Source: Fibrobacter succinogenes (GTDB lineage Bacteria; Fibrobacterota; Fibrobacteria; Fibrobacterales; Fibrobacteraceae). From it: a stretch of 64,000 nt of DNA. The DNA lies in contig CACVQR010000010.1 in NCBI GenBank assembly GCA_902756345.1, positions 1 to 64,000 of the forward strand, read 5' to 3'. Shown here piece after piece: positions 53,649 to 62,450 of the stretch; position 1 is the first letter of the stretch; every line of letters starts with the position of its first letter. Below the pieces are notes generated by a model. The model saw nothing but the letters and a program-made list of their open reading frames with translations, had not been told where the DNA came from and searched no databases. The translations under genes were made by a program, and so were the position numbers.

Positions 53649-54494
53649 TTACTTGATAAAGATCAGCCCGAGGATACCCACGGCCCAGACGTACCAGGCA
53701 AAGTGCTGGAACTTGCCCTTCTGTAAGAAGGTCATGAGCCATTTGAGGGCGATGATGCCGAAAATAAACGAGACGACCATGCCCACCAGAAGTTCGGGGG
53801 TAAAGCCACCGGCATCGGCACACTTCAATGCCTTTTCCGGGTCCAGTAGCGCTTTTTCGGGAGTCATGCTCTGGCACTTGATCCACTTGATGCAGTCGAG
53901 GAGTGCTGCCCCGCCCACGGCCGGAATGCTCATGAGGAAGCTGAATTCACCCGCGTACTTGCGGTTCACGCCCATGAACATCATGGCGCTGATGGTAGAA
54001 CCGCTGCGGCTGATTCCCGGAATGCAGGCAATGCCCTGAACAACGCCCGTCACCAACGCGCGCCACCAGTTCATCTTAACGCCTTCGTTATCCGGATGCT
54101 TGGCACCGGTCGCGCCCCACTGCGAGGTAAACAGGAGCAAGCCCGTAAAGAGTTCCGCCACGCACACGGCACGCGGATTCTCGAACAGGCCTTCGAGAGC
54201 GTCCTTGAAGCCGAGGCCGATCAAAGCCGTCGGAATGCTAGCCAGAATGATGTAGCCCGCTTCACGCAACTGGTCCTTGTCGCGATGGAGGCAACCCACG
54301 ATGATGTCGGTAATCTTCTTGTGGAACACCACGAAGATAGAAAGCAACGTGCCGGCATGGAGCATGATGTCGAAGAACATGCCCGCCTCGTTCATGCCTA
54401 AAAGTTCGTGTCCGATAACGAGGTGACCGGAGCTGGAAATGGGGAGGAATTCGGCGAGGCCCTGCAAAAGGCCGAGGATGATAGATTCAAACAT
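53649..54494 (-). CDS. uppP: Undecaprenyl-diphosphatase
   Basis: 281 residues, inner membrane. Recycles the lipid carrier for peptidoglycan and other wall polymers by removing a phosphate from undecaprenyl diphosphate. The two BacA motifs are present: EFLPISSSGHLVIG and CIPGISRSGST. Start ATG 54494; TACATTTA lies 7 bases upstream (54502-54509), the same spacing as before purC, so it is probably leaderless. The frame upstream to 54566 runs into the B5 repeat. Confidence 0.93.
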   Translation of the reverse strand: MFESIILGLLQGLAEFLPISSSGHLVIGHELLGMNEAGMFFDIMLHAGTLLSIFVVFHKKITDIIVGCLHRDKDQLREAGYIILASIPTALIGLGFKDALEGLFENPRAVCVAELFTGLLLFTSQWGATGAKHPDNEGVKMNWWRALVTGVVQGIACIPGISRSGSTISAMMFMGVNRKYAGEFSFLMSIPAVGGAALLDCIKWIKCQSMTPEKALLDPEKALKCADAGGFTPELLVGMVVSFIFGIIALKWLMTFLQKGKFQHFAWYVWAVGILGLIFIK

Positions 54495-54514
54495 AGTAGG
54501 GTAAATGTAGCTTT

Positions 54515-54614
54515 TAGTAAGAAGTAGGAAGTAGGCAGTAGGAAGTATTTTGCAATTTTGAGACACATTTTAGCTGTTTTCTGTCTACTGTCTACCGTCT
54601 ACTGTCTACTTCTT
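54515..54614. repeat. Family B repeat (B5), long inverted pair
   Basis: AAGAAGTAGGAAGTAGGCAG arm (54515-54547) and TGTCTACTGTCTACCGTC arm (54577-54614) separated by ~30 bases. It lies between divergent uppP and the DUF2334 gene, so here it cannot be a terminator for either. Confidence 0.75.
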
Positions 54615-54632
54615 TTTTCTATAATTTTTTTC

Positions 54633-55343
54633 ATGCGCAAATTCCTCCTCTGCTTTCACGATTTCAGCGTCTGGAACTACCAGAAAGTCGCCCCGATTCT
54701 TGAAGAACTCAAGGACCTGGCAGGTAGACCTTTCAGCGTGCTCGTTATTCCGGATACCGAAAAGGCCCCCTCCGACATGGTCAAGGGCTTTCGCGAAATG
54801 CTCCAGAAACTTAAAGCAGACGGATTCGAGCTCGCCCTCCACGGCTACAAGCACCAGGCCGAATTCAGCCAGGGCCGCAGCTACGCCGGCCTTATCGGAA
54901 TGAACCTGACCGGTGGCGAAGCCGAATTTGCAGGCCTTAGCGAATTTGAATCCAGCAGGCTCCTGCACGCGGGCCTAGACGCCTGGAAAGAATTGATCGG
55001 AAGCACCGAAAAGCCCACCGCATTCATTCCACCGACCTGGTACAGCAACAAGTTCCTGCCGAGCCAAGTGCACGCCGAAAAAATGCTTTACGAAGAACGA
55101 TTCGCCCTGGTGACCGCCAAAGGCAAGCGCTACGCCTCCCCTGTCGCCAGTTTCGCAGGTATCCCCGACTTTTTGATCAAGGCCGCCTTCAAGTTCGGTG
55201 CCATCGCCCTGAAGGTTCCTGTCGGACTCCCCCGCATCGCTCTCCACCCGGTGGATTTCCCTGCCCGGACCGACAAAATCCACGATTTGATCCGCATCGC
55301 CTTGAACAGCGGGCGCAAGCTTTCGCAGTACAAAGACCTGTAA
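54633..55343 (+). CDS. DUF2334 polysaccharide-deacetylase-like protein
   Basis: 236 residues. The NodB-like fold is suggested by FCFHD (residues ~7-10, first Asp), ELALHGYKHQ (His pair) and LPRIALHPVD near the end, as in DUF2334 proteins. These are taken to deacetylate surface or wall sugars; no signal peptide is present, so it acts in the cytoplasm or its substrate is unknown. Start ATG 54633, with TATAATTT 5 bases upstream. Confidence 0.8.
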   Translation: MRKFLLCFHDFSVWNYQKVAPILEELKDLAGRPFSVLVIPDTEKAPSDMVKGFREMLQKLKADGFELALHGYKHQAEFSQGRSYAGLIGMNLTGGEAEFAGLSEFESSRLLHAGLDAWKELIGSTEKPTAFIPPTWYSNKFLPSQVHAEKMLYEERFALVTAKGKRYASPVASFAGIPDFLIKAAFKFGAIALKVPVGLPRIALHPVDFPARTDKIHDLIRIALNSGRKLSQYKDL

Positions 55344-55394
55344 GCCGGTCATTTTTCCTGCCGACTGCATAGTGCCAATAGCCCACTATTTTCC

Positions 55395-55402
55395 TATATT
55401 TG
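55395..55402 (+). promoter_or_regulatory. -10 element TATATTTG of purC, leaderless type
   Basis: Followed by GGCTACT and ATG; identical to the sequence before the receiver-like gene at 9218. Confidence 0.55.
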
Positions 55403-55409
55403 GGCTACT

Positions 55410-56294
55410 ATGAGCTTAAAATTCGAAACCCCCATTACCGAAGTTCCGCTGTTCCACCAGGGCAAAGTACGCGACATGTACGACCTGGGCGACAGCTTCC
55501 TGATGGTCGCCAGCGACCGTCTTTCCGCTTTTGACGTGGTGCTCCCCACCCCGATCCCTGGTAAGGGCAAAATCCTCAACCAGCTTTCGCTGTTCTGGTT
55601 CCAGCACCTCGGCATGAAGAACCACCTCATCACCGCCGACGTGAACGAATATCCGGCCGTCTTGAAGAAGCACGCCGACTACCTCCGCGGTCGCTCCATG
55701 ATCGTGAAGAAGGCTCACCGCCATTCCGTGGAATGCATCGTCCGCGGCTACATCGTGGGTTCTGGCTGGAAGGACTACCAGAAGACCGGCAAGATCTGCG
55801 GCCATGTTCTCCCTGAAGGCCTGCAGCTCTGCCAGAAGCTCGAAAAGCCGCTCTATACGCCGAGCACCAAGCCTGACGTTGGCCACGACGAAAACATCAG
55901 CTTCGAACAGACTTTCGACATCGTAGGCGAAAAGGTTGCAACCACACTCCGCGACATGTCTTTGGACATCTACACGAAGGCCCGCGATTACGCAGCAAGC
56001 AAGGGCATCATCCTCGCCGACACCAAGTTCGAATTCGGTGAAATCGATGGCGAAACCATCCTCATCGACGAAGTGCTCACGCCGGACTCCAGCCGTTACT
56101 GGCCGGCCGACAAGTACCAGGTGGGCAAGAACCAGGAAAGCTTCGACAAGCAGTACGTTCGCGACTGGCTCGAAACTCTCGACTGGGGCAAGACCTACCC
56201 GGGTCCGGAAATCCCGGCAGATGTCGTGAAGAACACGCTCGCCAAGTACGAAGAAATCTTCGTGCGTCTCACTGGCAAGCAACCGGAATTGTAA
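55410..56294 (+). CDS. purC: Phosphoribosylaminoimidazole-succinocarboxamide synthase
   Basis: 294 residues, the longer ADE1-like form. Joins aspartate to CAIR in purine synthesis. GKVRDMYDLGD, SDRLSAFDVVLP, RGYIVGSGWKDY and DEVLTPDSSRYWP are all typical. No ribosome site; see promoter at 55395. Single gene closed by the terminator at 56344. Confidence 0.95.
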   Translation: MSLKFETPITEVPLFHQGKVRDMYDLGDSFLMVASDRLSAFDVVLPTPIPGKGKILNQLSLFWFQHLGMKNHLITADVNEYPAVLKKHADYLRGRSMIVKKAHRHSVECIVRGYIVGSGWKDYQKTGKICGHVLPEGLQLCQKLEKPLYTPSTKPDVGHDENISFEQTFDIVGEKVATTLRDMSLDIYTKARDYAASKGIILADTKFEFGEIDGETILIDEVLTPDSSRYWPADKYQVGKNQESFDKQYVRDWLETLDWGKTYPGPEIPADVVKNTLAKYEEIFVRLTGKQPEL

Positions 56295-56298
56295 GAGG

Positions 56299-56416
56299 AA
56301 TGAGCTCGGGCGCTATGCGCCCTTTGAGCAATGAGCTTTGAGCAAAAAGAACCTAGTATCAACTAGGTTCTTTTTCATTTTATCAGACCTCAGAGCGAAG
56401 CGACCTCATCGCTCAC
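56299..56416. repeat. Family E repeats (E2, E3) around a terminator
   Basis: 56299-56343 includes GGGCGCTATGCGCCCTTTGAGC; 56384-56416 is the complementary orientation (AGAGCGAAGCGACCTCATCG). They flank the purC terminator. Confidence 0.5.
56344..56375. terminator. Terminator after purC
   Basis: Perfect 9-base stem GAACCTAGT / ACTAGGTTC with ATCA loop, A-run before and T-run after. Confidence 0.9.
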
Positions 56417-56418
56417 CG

Positions 56419-57105
56419 CTACTTTTTAATTAGCCTTAAGATTCCCTGCTTGTTGTACTCGGGGCTGTCCTTCGGGAAGGGATTCTTGGCTTCGGCGCGA
56501 AGCACGTAATGCACGCTTTCGCCGAGGTCGACTTCGGAGCCGGACTTAGCGGGAATGCCATCGCCGAACAATGAATCGGCCGCCATCAGCAAAGCTTCTT
56601 GCGGGTCTTCGGCACTGGCCGCGATGCACAAATCCGGCAGCACGAACGTTGCAAGTCCGAGCGTATAGATTGTATCGCCCGCTTCTACGAAATTGATCCA
56701 CGGATCCATCGGGTATTCACCATCGCCCACTTCTTCGCGGAAGCCCGCATCGGTCCAGGCGGCGCCGCATTGCTGCATGTACACGCCAAGCGCACCCGCG
56801 TTAAAGACCTTCAGAATCGCCATGTTCACCTGGGTCACTTCTTCGATATTCTTGACTTCGCCGAGCAAGAACAACAGCGACTTGTGAGCTTCAATTGCCG
56901 CGGCAGTCTCTGCCGGAATATCCTGGTGTTCCTTGAAAATATCGGCAAGGCCCGCCACACGTTCTTTGCGGATTACCTTGAACATCACACTGCAGCCGGG
57001 AATAATCGCCGACGCGGCATCGGCAGCAAGCGTCACGGTTTCGGTTAAAGCGAGCGGTTCATTAATTTCTTTAGTGAGTGGGAAAGCGAGAATGAATTGA
57101 GGCAT
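56419..57105 (-). CDS. DUF4261-like protein
   Basis: 228 residues, cytoplasmic. The central part (EAHKSLLFLLGEVKN, then VFNAGALGVYMQQCGAAW) and the end resemble DUF4261 proteins, which have no known function; similarity is from memory and moderate. It starts just downstream of the GT28-like gene's end, separated by the B6 repeat. Confidence 0.55.
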   Translation of the reverse strand: MPQFILAFPLTKEINEPLALTETVTLAADAASAIIPGCSVMFKVIRKERVAGLADIFKEHQDIPAETAAAIEAHKSLLFLLGEVKNIEEVTQVNMAILKVFNAGALGVYMQQCGAAWTDAGFREEVGDGEYPMDPWINFVEAGDTIYTLGLATFVLPDLCIAASAEDPQEALLMAADSLFGDGIPAKSGSEVDLGESVHYVLRAEAKNPFPKDSPEYNKQGILRLIKK

Positions 57106-57136
57106 AGACAGTAGGAAGTGGTTAGTGGTTAGTGAT
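57105..57136. repeat. Family B repeat (B6) running into a coding end
   Basis: GACAGTAGGAAGTGGTTAGTG and following TTAGTG units. It supplies the last residues (ITNH) and stop codon of the minus-strand glycosyltransferase. Confidence 0.6.
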
Positions 57137-58207
57137 CAACTCACAAACAGCATTTTTCAAAAGATTGTTGTCACTTGGTTTCGGGAGGGCCACGCAGGCT
57201 TTTTCACCAATCGTTGCAAGCAAGGTTTCTGTCGAAAATTTGGATTCTTCGATAGTCGCGGCGAAACCTTCGCGGGCAAGGTCGCGACCAAGAATCACCT
57301 GTTCATACTGCCCGGGAGTCGGCACAAAAATACAACGGGCTCCGAGTACAGCCATATCCATCACGGTACTGTAACCGCCACGCGAAATAACCCATTCCGC
57401 ATTATTCACGACAGCAGCAAACTGTTGATCAGGCAAATGCGTAAACAGGTCCAGGTTCTGTTCGTTGGAACTTTTTACACCAAGCGAGGGCTTTCCCAGA
57501 ATAATTGCATGGCGACCGGGAATTTTCACAAGCGTCTTGCGCAAGGCGTTTTCAAAGCGCGAACGTGCAGGCTCTACACCGGACACCACCGCAACAAAGC
57601 GATAACGCGTATCCGATTTCGCGGTCAGGTTTTCGCCTTCAAAACGCGAAAGGGCGCCCACATACTTTACCGGCACCGGGCAAGTTTTCACGTGCGATAG
57701 CCCTGCCGCATACCCCGGAGTTTCGGGCAAGTCCGGCACCCAGACTTCGTCAAAGCGCTTCATAACAGACGCATGCCAAAGCATACCGAGCGGTTCAAAT
57801 GCCGAAAGCACCTTCGGAAAGGCTATGCGACGCTGGTGCGTCATGTAAACTGATTTCGCACCGCGACTATAAAAACCAAAACGGTTGTCTGATACCAGAA
57901 CATCATAATGGTAGCGTTTCACCATCTCTTCGGCAAAGCTGTGCTCGTAATTCATCACCGTCCGCAGGTGTACCCCGTTCTTGACAAGCCAGAGCCCCAT
58001 ATTGTAGCCGTGCTTGGGGTAAACGATGTTATAAGACGGCGCCAGGCGCTGGCGCAAATTCGGAAAGAATTCTCGCAGCAAGGCTGCGTTCGAGCGCACC
58101 ACCGCAAGTTCGACCTCGGCTCCTTGATTCAGAAATTCCCGAATCACGGGCACGCAACGAGTCGCATGCCCCAGTCCCCAGTCAAGTGGCGCCACTAGAA
58201 CTTTCAA
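57122..58207 (-). CDS. MurG/GT28-like glycosyltransferase
   Basis: 361 residues, GT-B fold. N-terminus KVLVAPLDWGLGHATRCVP and C-terminal VISRGGYSTVMDMAVLG with FVPTPGQYEQ (nucleotide-sugar site) match the UDP-glycosyltransferase/GT28 type. No signal peptide; peripheral to the inner membrane. The start is TTG 58207, preceded by GGAGGCGACTCG; the TTGA overlaps the stop of the upstream membrane glycosyltransferase by 4 bases, a coupling signal. The two enzymes probably act on the same surface glycan. Confidence 0.8.
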   Translation of the reverse strand: MKVLVAPLDWGLGHATRCVPVIREFLNQGAEVELAVVRSNAALLREFFPNLRQRLAPSYNIVYPKHGYNMGLWLVKNGVHLRTVMNYEHSFAEEMVKRYHYDVLVSDNRFGFYSRGAKSVYMTHQRRIAFPKVLSAFEPLGMLWHASVMKRFDEVWVPDLPETPGYAAGLSHVKTCPVPVKYVGALSRFEGENLTAKSDTRYRFVAVVSGVEPARSRFENALRKTLVKIPGRHAIILGKPSLGVKSSNEQNLDLFTHLPDQQFAAVVNNAEWVISRGGYSTVMDMAVLGARCIFVPTPGQYEQVILGRDLAREGFAATIEESKFSTETLLATIGEKACVALPKPSDNNLLKNAVCELITNH

Positions 58208-60693
58208 CGAGTCGCCTCCAGCCAAGCATTCGCCCAATCGCCGTGGTCAAAGTCCTTGTCATGTTTATCGCCTTCGTCCAAGCGGAGTTCCAGCACATGA
58301 ACGTCAGTGACATCAACCACGATTGTCTGCTTTTCGGTCGAATACATGCGCTTGCTGCGAAACAGTTCGCGGTTGTCGCCCAACACAATGAACGAAGCCC
58401 CATCGCCACCGACGCTTTCGTCATCGAGACCAATGGTCGCATGGAACTTGTTGAACGAACGCGGGAGCGCAAATTTCATGAACGACGGCGCATGAGACCC
58501 GATTCCGTAACGGAACACTTCCTTGTCAATCGTAATCTTGCGGTGTTCGACTGTCGCATTCTTTTGCGGCTGTCCCCAGGCCTGTTCAAAGCTTTCCATC
58601 TTGAGTTCCGACAGCAACATCACCTCGGGCGATTCCACAAAGAAATCCTTCTTGAGCGTAAGCGTGTCAGAATCCGGCATCAGGCATTCGAATGTCACGC
58701 GGTTCATGCCCGCCATGATCTTTGTCGAATCCAACAACAGCGTATCCGTGTTCAGCGAAAGCATCAATTCTTCTTGCAGTTCGCCATTCAAGGAATAATT
58801 GCAAGTGATTGTTTCGGGGAATCGCTTGTTCACGACCATGGCATTGTTTTCCATGTCGCTCACAAAGAAATTCTGCAAGTAAGTCGACACGCCCTTCTTT
58901 GCCGTAATCTTGTACATGGCAAGCGGGTAACCGAACAGCTTGGGTTCAATCAACACACGTTCGCTCTTGTAGTCTTTCAAGATTTCATCGACCTGGTCGG
59001 TCGTCTTGAAGCCCACCACGCGAGACTTGCGGTTGAGTTCGCCATAGCCGTCCTGGCCACGCACCATGTAAATGTTTCCGCCCGAAACCTGCTGCCACTT
59101 GGCAAAGGTTTCGTTATCCCAGCTCATAAAGGAACGTTCACTGAAAGAACTGTGTCCCGAAGCAAGCATCTGCCAGGGGCGAGCGTAAATGAAAACAGAA
59201 TTCTTCGGATAGCTTTCAAGAGCCTTGTCGAGGTAGTCTTCTTCGCCCAACAGTTTATTCTTGTAATAGAGCATGTTATGGCGGTAACTATCTCCATGAT
59301 AAATCATCAGTCCGACCGAGAGGGCTGTTGCGACAGCCAGAACAATCTTGCCGGCCGCCTCGGGCTTCATCTTGGTCGAAAATTCAAGCGCATCGTAAAG
59401 GCCAAGCGCCATAATCAAGGCAAACAGCGGGAGCGCCACCAGCACGTAACGCTGGTTAATATCGATCGTAAACGTACCCGACACGTTCAAAAGAATCACG
59501 AAAATCTGCAGGCAGAACGTGATCCCAAGCAAAGCACCGCGCCAGTACCTGCGGGAATAAATCAAGCGGAACAGGAGCCAAGCCGTAGCGGCTAGCAGAA
59601 TAACGGTAAAGGTGGTATAGAACGGATTCTGCATGATGCCGCCAAAAGACGGATCCTGGTCTAGGTTCATCATGACTTCGATATTCGTCTTCAAATTAAA
59701 CCAGAAGTTTTCAAGCGAATGCGCCGCATGTTCGCCCCCCTGGAAATCGTAACCACGGTAAGCTGCCATGGTATTCACCGAAGGCCAGCTCACGGCAATC
59801 ACGGACGCCACAAACAGCGGAAGCCTATGCGGTTTTTCAAAGAAATACTTGTAGTAGTAAAGGGCAAACGGAATAAACGCAAACACCGTTTCTTGCCTAG
59901 TCTGGGCAAAGAATCCAAGCAGAGGAACAGTCAAGAGGAAATGTTTCCAGTTCACCTTGTTTGCCGGCACAAAGGCATACCACGCCATGAGAACCGCAAG
60001 CAAGAATATGTACAGCACTTCGGTCGAGGCGGACCGCGCCTGCAAAAGATAAATCGGCATGCCGCCCAAGAAGGCCGTCGCTGCTAGAGCCGCCCATTCG
60101 TTCTTGAACCACTTGGAAAGCGCAAAAAAGAAGAACAGCAGGCTAAGCAAATAGAACGGAAAGTTGACCAACAGGGCAGTATCGCGGTTGGGTTCCATAA
60201 AGTTAAACACCAGCGAATACACAAAACCCAGCGCCTTGCCCTTGAAGTTGTTCACTTCGGTTTTGCAATCCAGCACCCCGTTTTCCCAAATGCCCTCGTT
60301 ACAGACGCCACCCGTGTGGTCAAAGAACATCTGGAGACCCATGGATTCCCAGCTCGTTTCATCGCTGAGCACGCGGTGCGTGTTGCTGATGTTTCCGAAC
60401 ATGAACACCGAAAACACGAGCGCAATCCCCGCAAAGGCACAAATGCTCTTGCCCGAAGGCCTAAAGCTTTTCCAGCCCCGCGCGACAACAGGGAAATTGA
60501 CGACAATGCCCACGACCAGCAAAATGAAGGTCGAAAGAATGGAGTAATAGCCCCAGTCAATATCCCAGCGACGGGCATACGAAACGGATAAATTATTGAA
60601 AATAAGGAATGCGACTACCAGAACGGCAAGCGTAATTCCAATTACAACAAAATGCCTGCGGCCAATGCCCAGACGTTCAAGAATATTCTTCAT
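58204..60693 (-). CDS. Membrane glycosyltransferase with C-terminal NPCBM domain
   Basis: 829 residues. About 12 membrane segments in residues 15-510 with the layout of GT-C enzymes (first periplasmic loop NISNTHRVLSDETSWE, with acidic residues), resembling the dolichyl-phosphate-mannose/ArnT-type family. A periplasmic beta region follows, and residues ~699-829 form an NPCBM-type carbohydrate-binding domain (YGIGSHAPSFMKFALP, FHATIGLDDES, LELRLDEGDKHDKDF). GT-C enzymes use a lipid-linked sugar donor on the outer face of the inner membrane; the NPCBM would then bind the acceptor glycan. The acceptor is unknown. Followed by the coupled GT28-like gene. Confidence 0.8.
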   Translation of the reverse strand: MKNILERLGIGRRHFVVIGITLAVLVVAFLIFNNLSVSYARRWDIDWGYYSILSTFILLVVGIVVNFPVVARGWKSFRPSGKSICAFAGIALVFSVFMFGNISNTHRVLSDETSWESMGLQMFFDHTGGVCNEGIWENGVLDCKTEVNNFKGKALGFVYSLVFNFMEPNRDTALLVNFPFYLLSLLFFFFALSKWFKNEWAALAATAFLGGMPIYLLQARSASTEVLYIFLLAVLMAWYAFVPANKVNWKHFLLTVPLLGFFAQTRQETVFAFIPFALYYYKYFFEKPHRLPLFVASVIAVSWPSVNTMAAYRGYDFQGGEHAAHSLENFWFNLKTNIEVMMNLDQDPSFGGIMQNPFYTTFTVILLAATAWLLFRLIYSRRYWRGALLGITFCLQIFVILLNVSGTFTIDINQRYVLVALPLFALIMALGLYDALEFSTKMKPEAAGKIVLAVATALSVGLMIYHGDSYRHNMLYYKNKLLGEEDYLDKALESYPKNSVFIYARPWQMLASGHSSFSERSFMSWDNETFAKWQQVSGGNIYMVRGQDGYGELNRKSRVVGFKTTDQVDEILKDYKSERVLIEPKLFGYPLAMYKITAKKGVSTYLQNFFVSDMENNAMVVNKRFPETITCNYSLNGELQEELMLSLNTDTLLLDSTKIMAGMNRVTFECLMPDSDTLTLKKDFFVESPEVMLLSELKMESFEQAWGQPQKNATVEHRKITIDKEVFRYGIGSHAPSFMKFALPRSFNKFHATIGLDDESVGGDGASFIVLGDNRELFRSKRMYSTEKQTIVVDVTDVHVLELRLDEGDKHDKDFDHGDWANAWLEATR

Positions 60694-60741
60694 GCCGTAA
60701 ATATAACTAATAATTACCAGTTACTAGTTATTAGTGAGTAG

Positions 60742-60784
60742 CGTGAAATGTGTATTAATAGCACATTACACATTCCACATTGTG
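60742..60784. repeat. Family A intergenic repeat (A5)
   Basis: GTGAAATGTGTATTAAT arm and CACATTACACATTCCACATT arm. Preceded at 60708-60739 by another low-complexity stretch of TTAGTTATTAGTGAG type units. Confidence 0.65.
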
Positions 60785-60794
60785 CCGCAGACAC

Positions 60795-62450
60795 CTACAC
60801 ATTCACGTACTTGGCCATGAACTCGTCAACCGGCAGCGGTTTCGAGTAGTAGAACCCCTGCAGGCTCTTGACCTTGAATCGCAGCAGGAATTCTCGCATT
60901 TCGGGCGTTTCGATACCTTCTGCAGTTACCGACGACGAGAAGGAATCCGCCAGTTCCGAAATAAAACGAACAGTCTTCTGGTCAGAAGTATCCTGTTCGA
61001 TATTCATGACAAAGCTGCGGTCGATTTTCACCGTAGTCACCGGCAGTTCACGCAACACGCCAATAGAGCTGAAGCCGGTACCGAAGTCATCGAGCGCCAC
61101 CTTGACACCCTTATTGCGCAGCCGCGTAAAGATGTCTTTAAGAAGAGCCATGTCCAAAAGGCGGCAACGCTCCGTAATTTCCAGGCACAGGTTCTGCGGC
61201 GGGAACGATTCCTCTTCCAGAATAGAAAGCACGTTCTCGACAAAGTCAGGCTTTTCTAGCTGCGTGTACGAAAGGTTCACATTGATTACAAACCCCGGGT
61301 ACGATTCAAGGATTACTTTTGCATCCTTGATTGCAGTCCTTAGAATCCACTTACCCAGTTCCGGGAACAAATTATCTTGTTCCAAAATATCGACAAATTC
61401 TACCGGAGGTACAACGCCGTACTCCTCGTTTTTCCAACGGATCAAGGCCTCGGCGCCAATAATCTTTTCGCTTGCGGCGTCCACAATCGGCTGGTAGCAC
61501 AAGTAGAACCCATCGCAATGGTTCACGATGCTATTGCGAATCACATTGATACGCTCGATGGCGAAACGCTTGTCATCGTTTACGTCGTTCTTAAGAATAT
61601 ACAACTCACCCAAGTGATTATTCTTGGATTCGTAATAGGCAAAGCGCAGGCAAGAATAAACGGTTTCTACGCTGACATCGAATTTTTCGAGGTTGATGGC
61701 ACCTGCGACAAACGAAAGAACTACGCGAGTTCCATCCACATTAAAATCATGAAGGGAATTGTACTGGATACGTTTGTACAGGTTTTTCAGGTCTTCAACA
61801 GAGGCTTTCTGGCAGACAATTGCAAACTTGGTTCCATCCATTCGGTACCAATCACCCAGGCCATGGGCCTCGACCTTGATCATCTTTGAAAATTCCTGGA
61901 GCACGCGGTTTCCGAACGTGTAGCCGTAAATTTCATTCAGACGAGAAAAATCATTAATGCCCAAAATCATCACCTGCAGGCTTTTACCACGCCAACTCGT
62001 CGACTGCATGTCTTCCAAAAAACCATAAAGGCTTCTCATGTTGGAAACATCATCATAATAGCTTAGGGTGTCATTGTTCTTGATCATTCCGCCAAAGTAG
62101 TTCGGGTTTCCGTGTTCGTCACGGAGCAGAACACCTCGACAGGTGCAAACAATGTAACGGCCACTTTTTGTCAACACGCGATACTGAAGATTATGTTCGT
62201 TCATCTGGCCGGACATGACCTTGTCAATATTTTCTTTATAGGCGGCGCGATCATCCGGGTGGATTTTTTCCATCCAGGCATAAGCTACCCCCTGCATATA
62301 TTCGTCAGGTAAGCCAAAATAGTGAACAGCCTCTTTAGACCAGCGGGTCCAATCTGTTCTCATATCGGTGACATAGATGTATGCCCCATTCGCAAGTACC
62401 GAAAAAGCCTCATACAAGGAATCAATTTTCGCTTTGACAACGCTATCCAT
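60795..62450 (-). CDS. PAS-GGDEF(degenerate)-EAL cyclic-di-GMP phosphodiesterase
   Basis: 551 residues, soluble. PAS domain (~15-130, YMQGVAYAWMEKIHPDDR, YRVLTKSGRYIV), a GGDEF domain whose active site reads DGTKF instead of GGDEF and is thus inactive, and an EAL domain (~300-545). The EAL residues are complete: EALIRW, NVNLSYTQL, LEITE, ALDDFGTGF, KIDRSF, EGIET, QGFYYSKPL. It should hydrolyse cyclic di-GMP. Start at ATG 62450 (or 62453) with AAGGAG upstream, overlapping the FIST-GGDEF gene's end by 8 bases, so cyclase and phosphodiesterase are co-translated. Confidence 0.9.
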   Translation of the reverse strand: MDSVVKAKIDSLYEAFSVLANGAYIYVTDMRTDWTRWSKEAVHYFGLPDEYMQGVAYAWMEKIHPDDRAAYKENIDKVMSGQMNEHNLQYRVLTKSGRYIVCTCRGVLLRDEHGNPNYFGGMIKNNDTLSYYDDVSNMRSLYGFLEDMQSTSWRGKSLQVMILGINDFSRLNEIYGYTFGNRVLQEFSKMIKVEAHGLGDWYRMDGTKFAIVCQKASVEDLKNLYKRIQYNSLHDFNVDGTRVVLSFVAGAINLEKFDVSVETVYSCLRFAYYESKNNHLGELYILKNDVNDDKRFAIERINVIRNSIVNHCDGFYLCYQPIVDAASEKIIGAEALIRWKNEEYGVVPPVEFVDILEQDNLFPELGKWILRTAIKDAKVILESYPGFVINVNLSYTQLEKPDFVENVLSILEEESFPPQNLCLEITERCRLLDMALLKDIFTRLRNKGVKVALDDFGTGFSSIGVLRELPVTTVKIDRSFVMNIEQDTSDQKTVRFISELADSFSSSVTAEGIETPEMREFLLRFKVKSLQGFYYSKPLPVDEFMAKYVNV

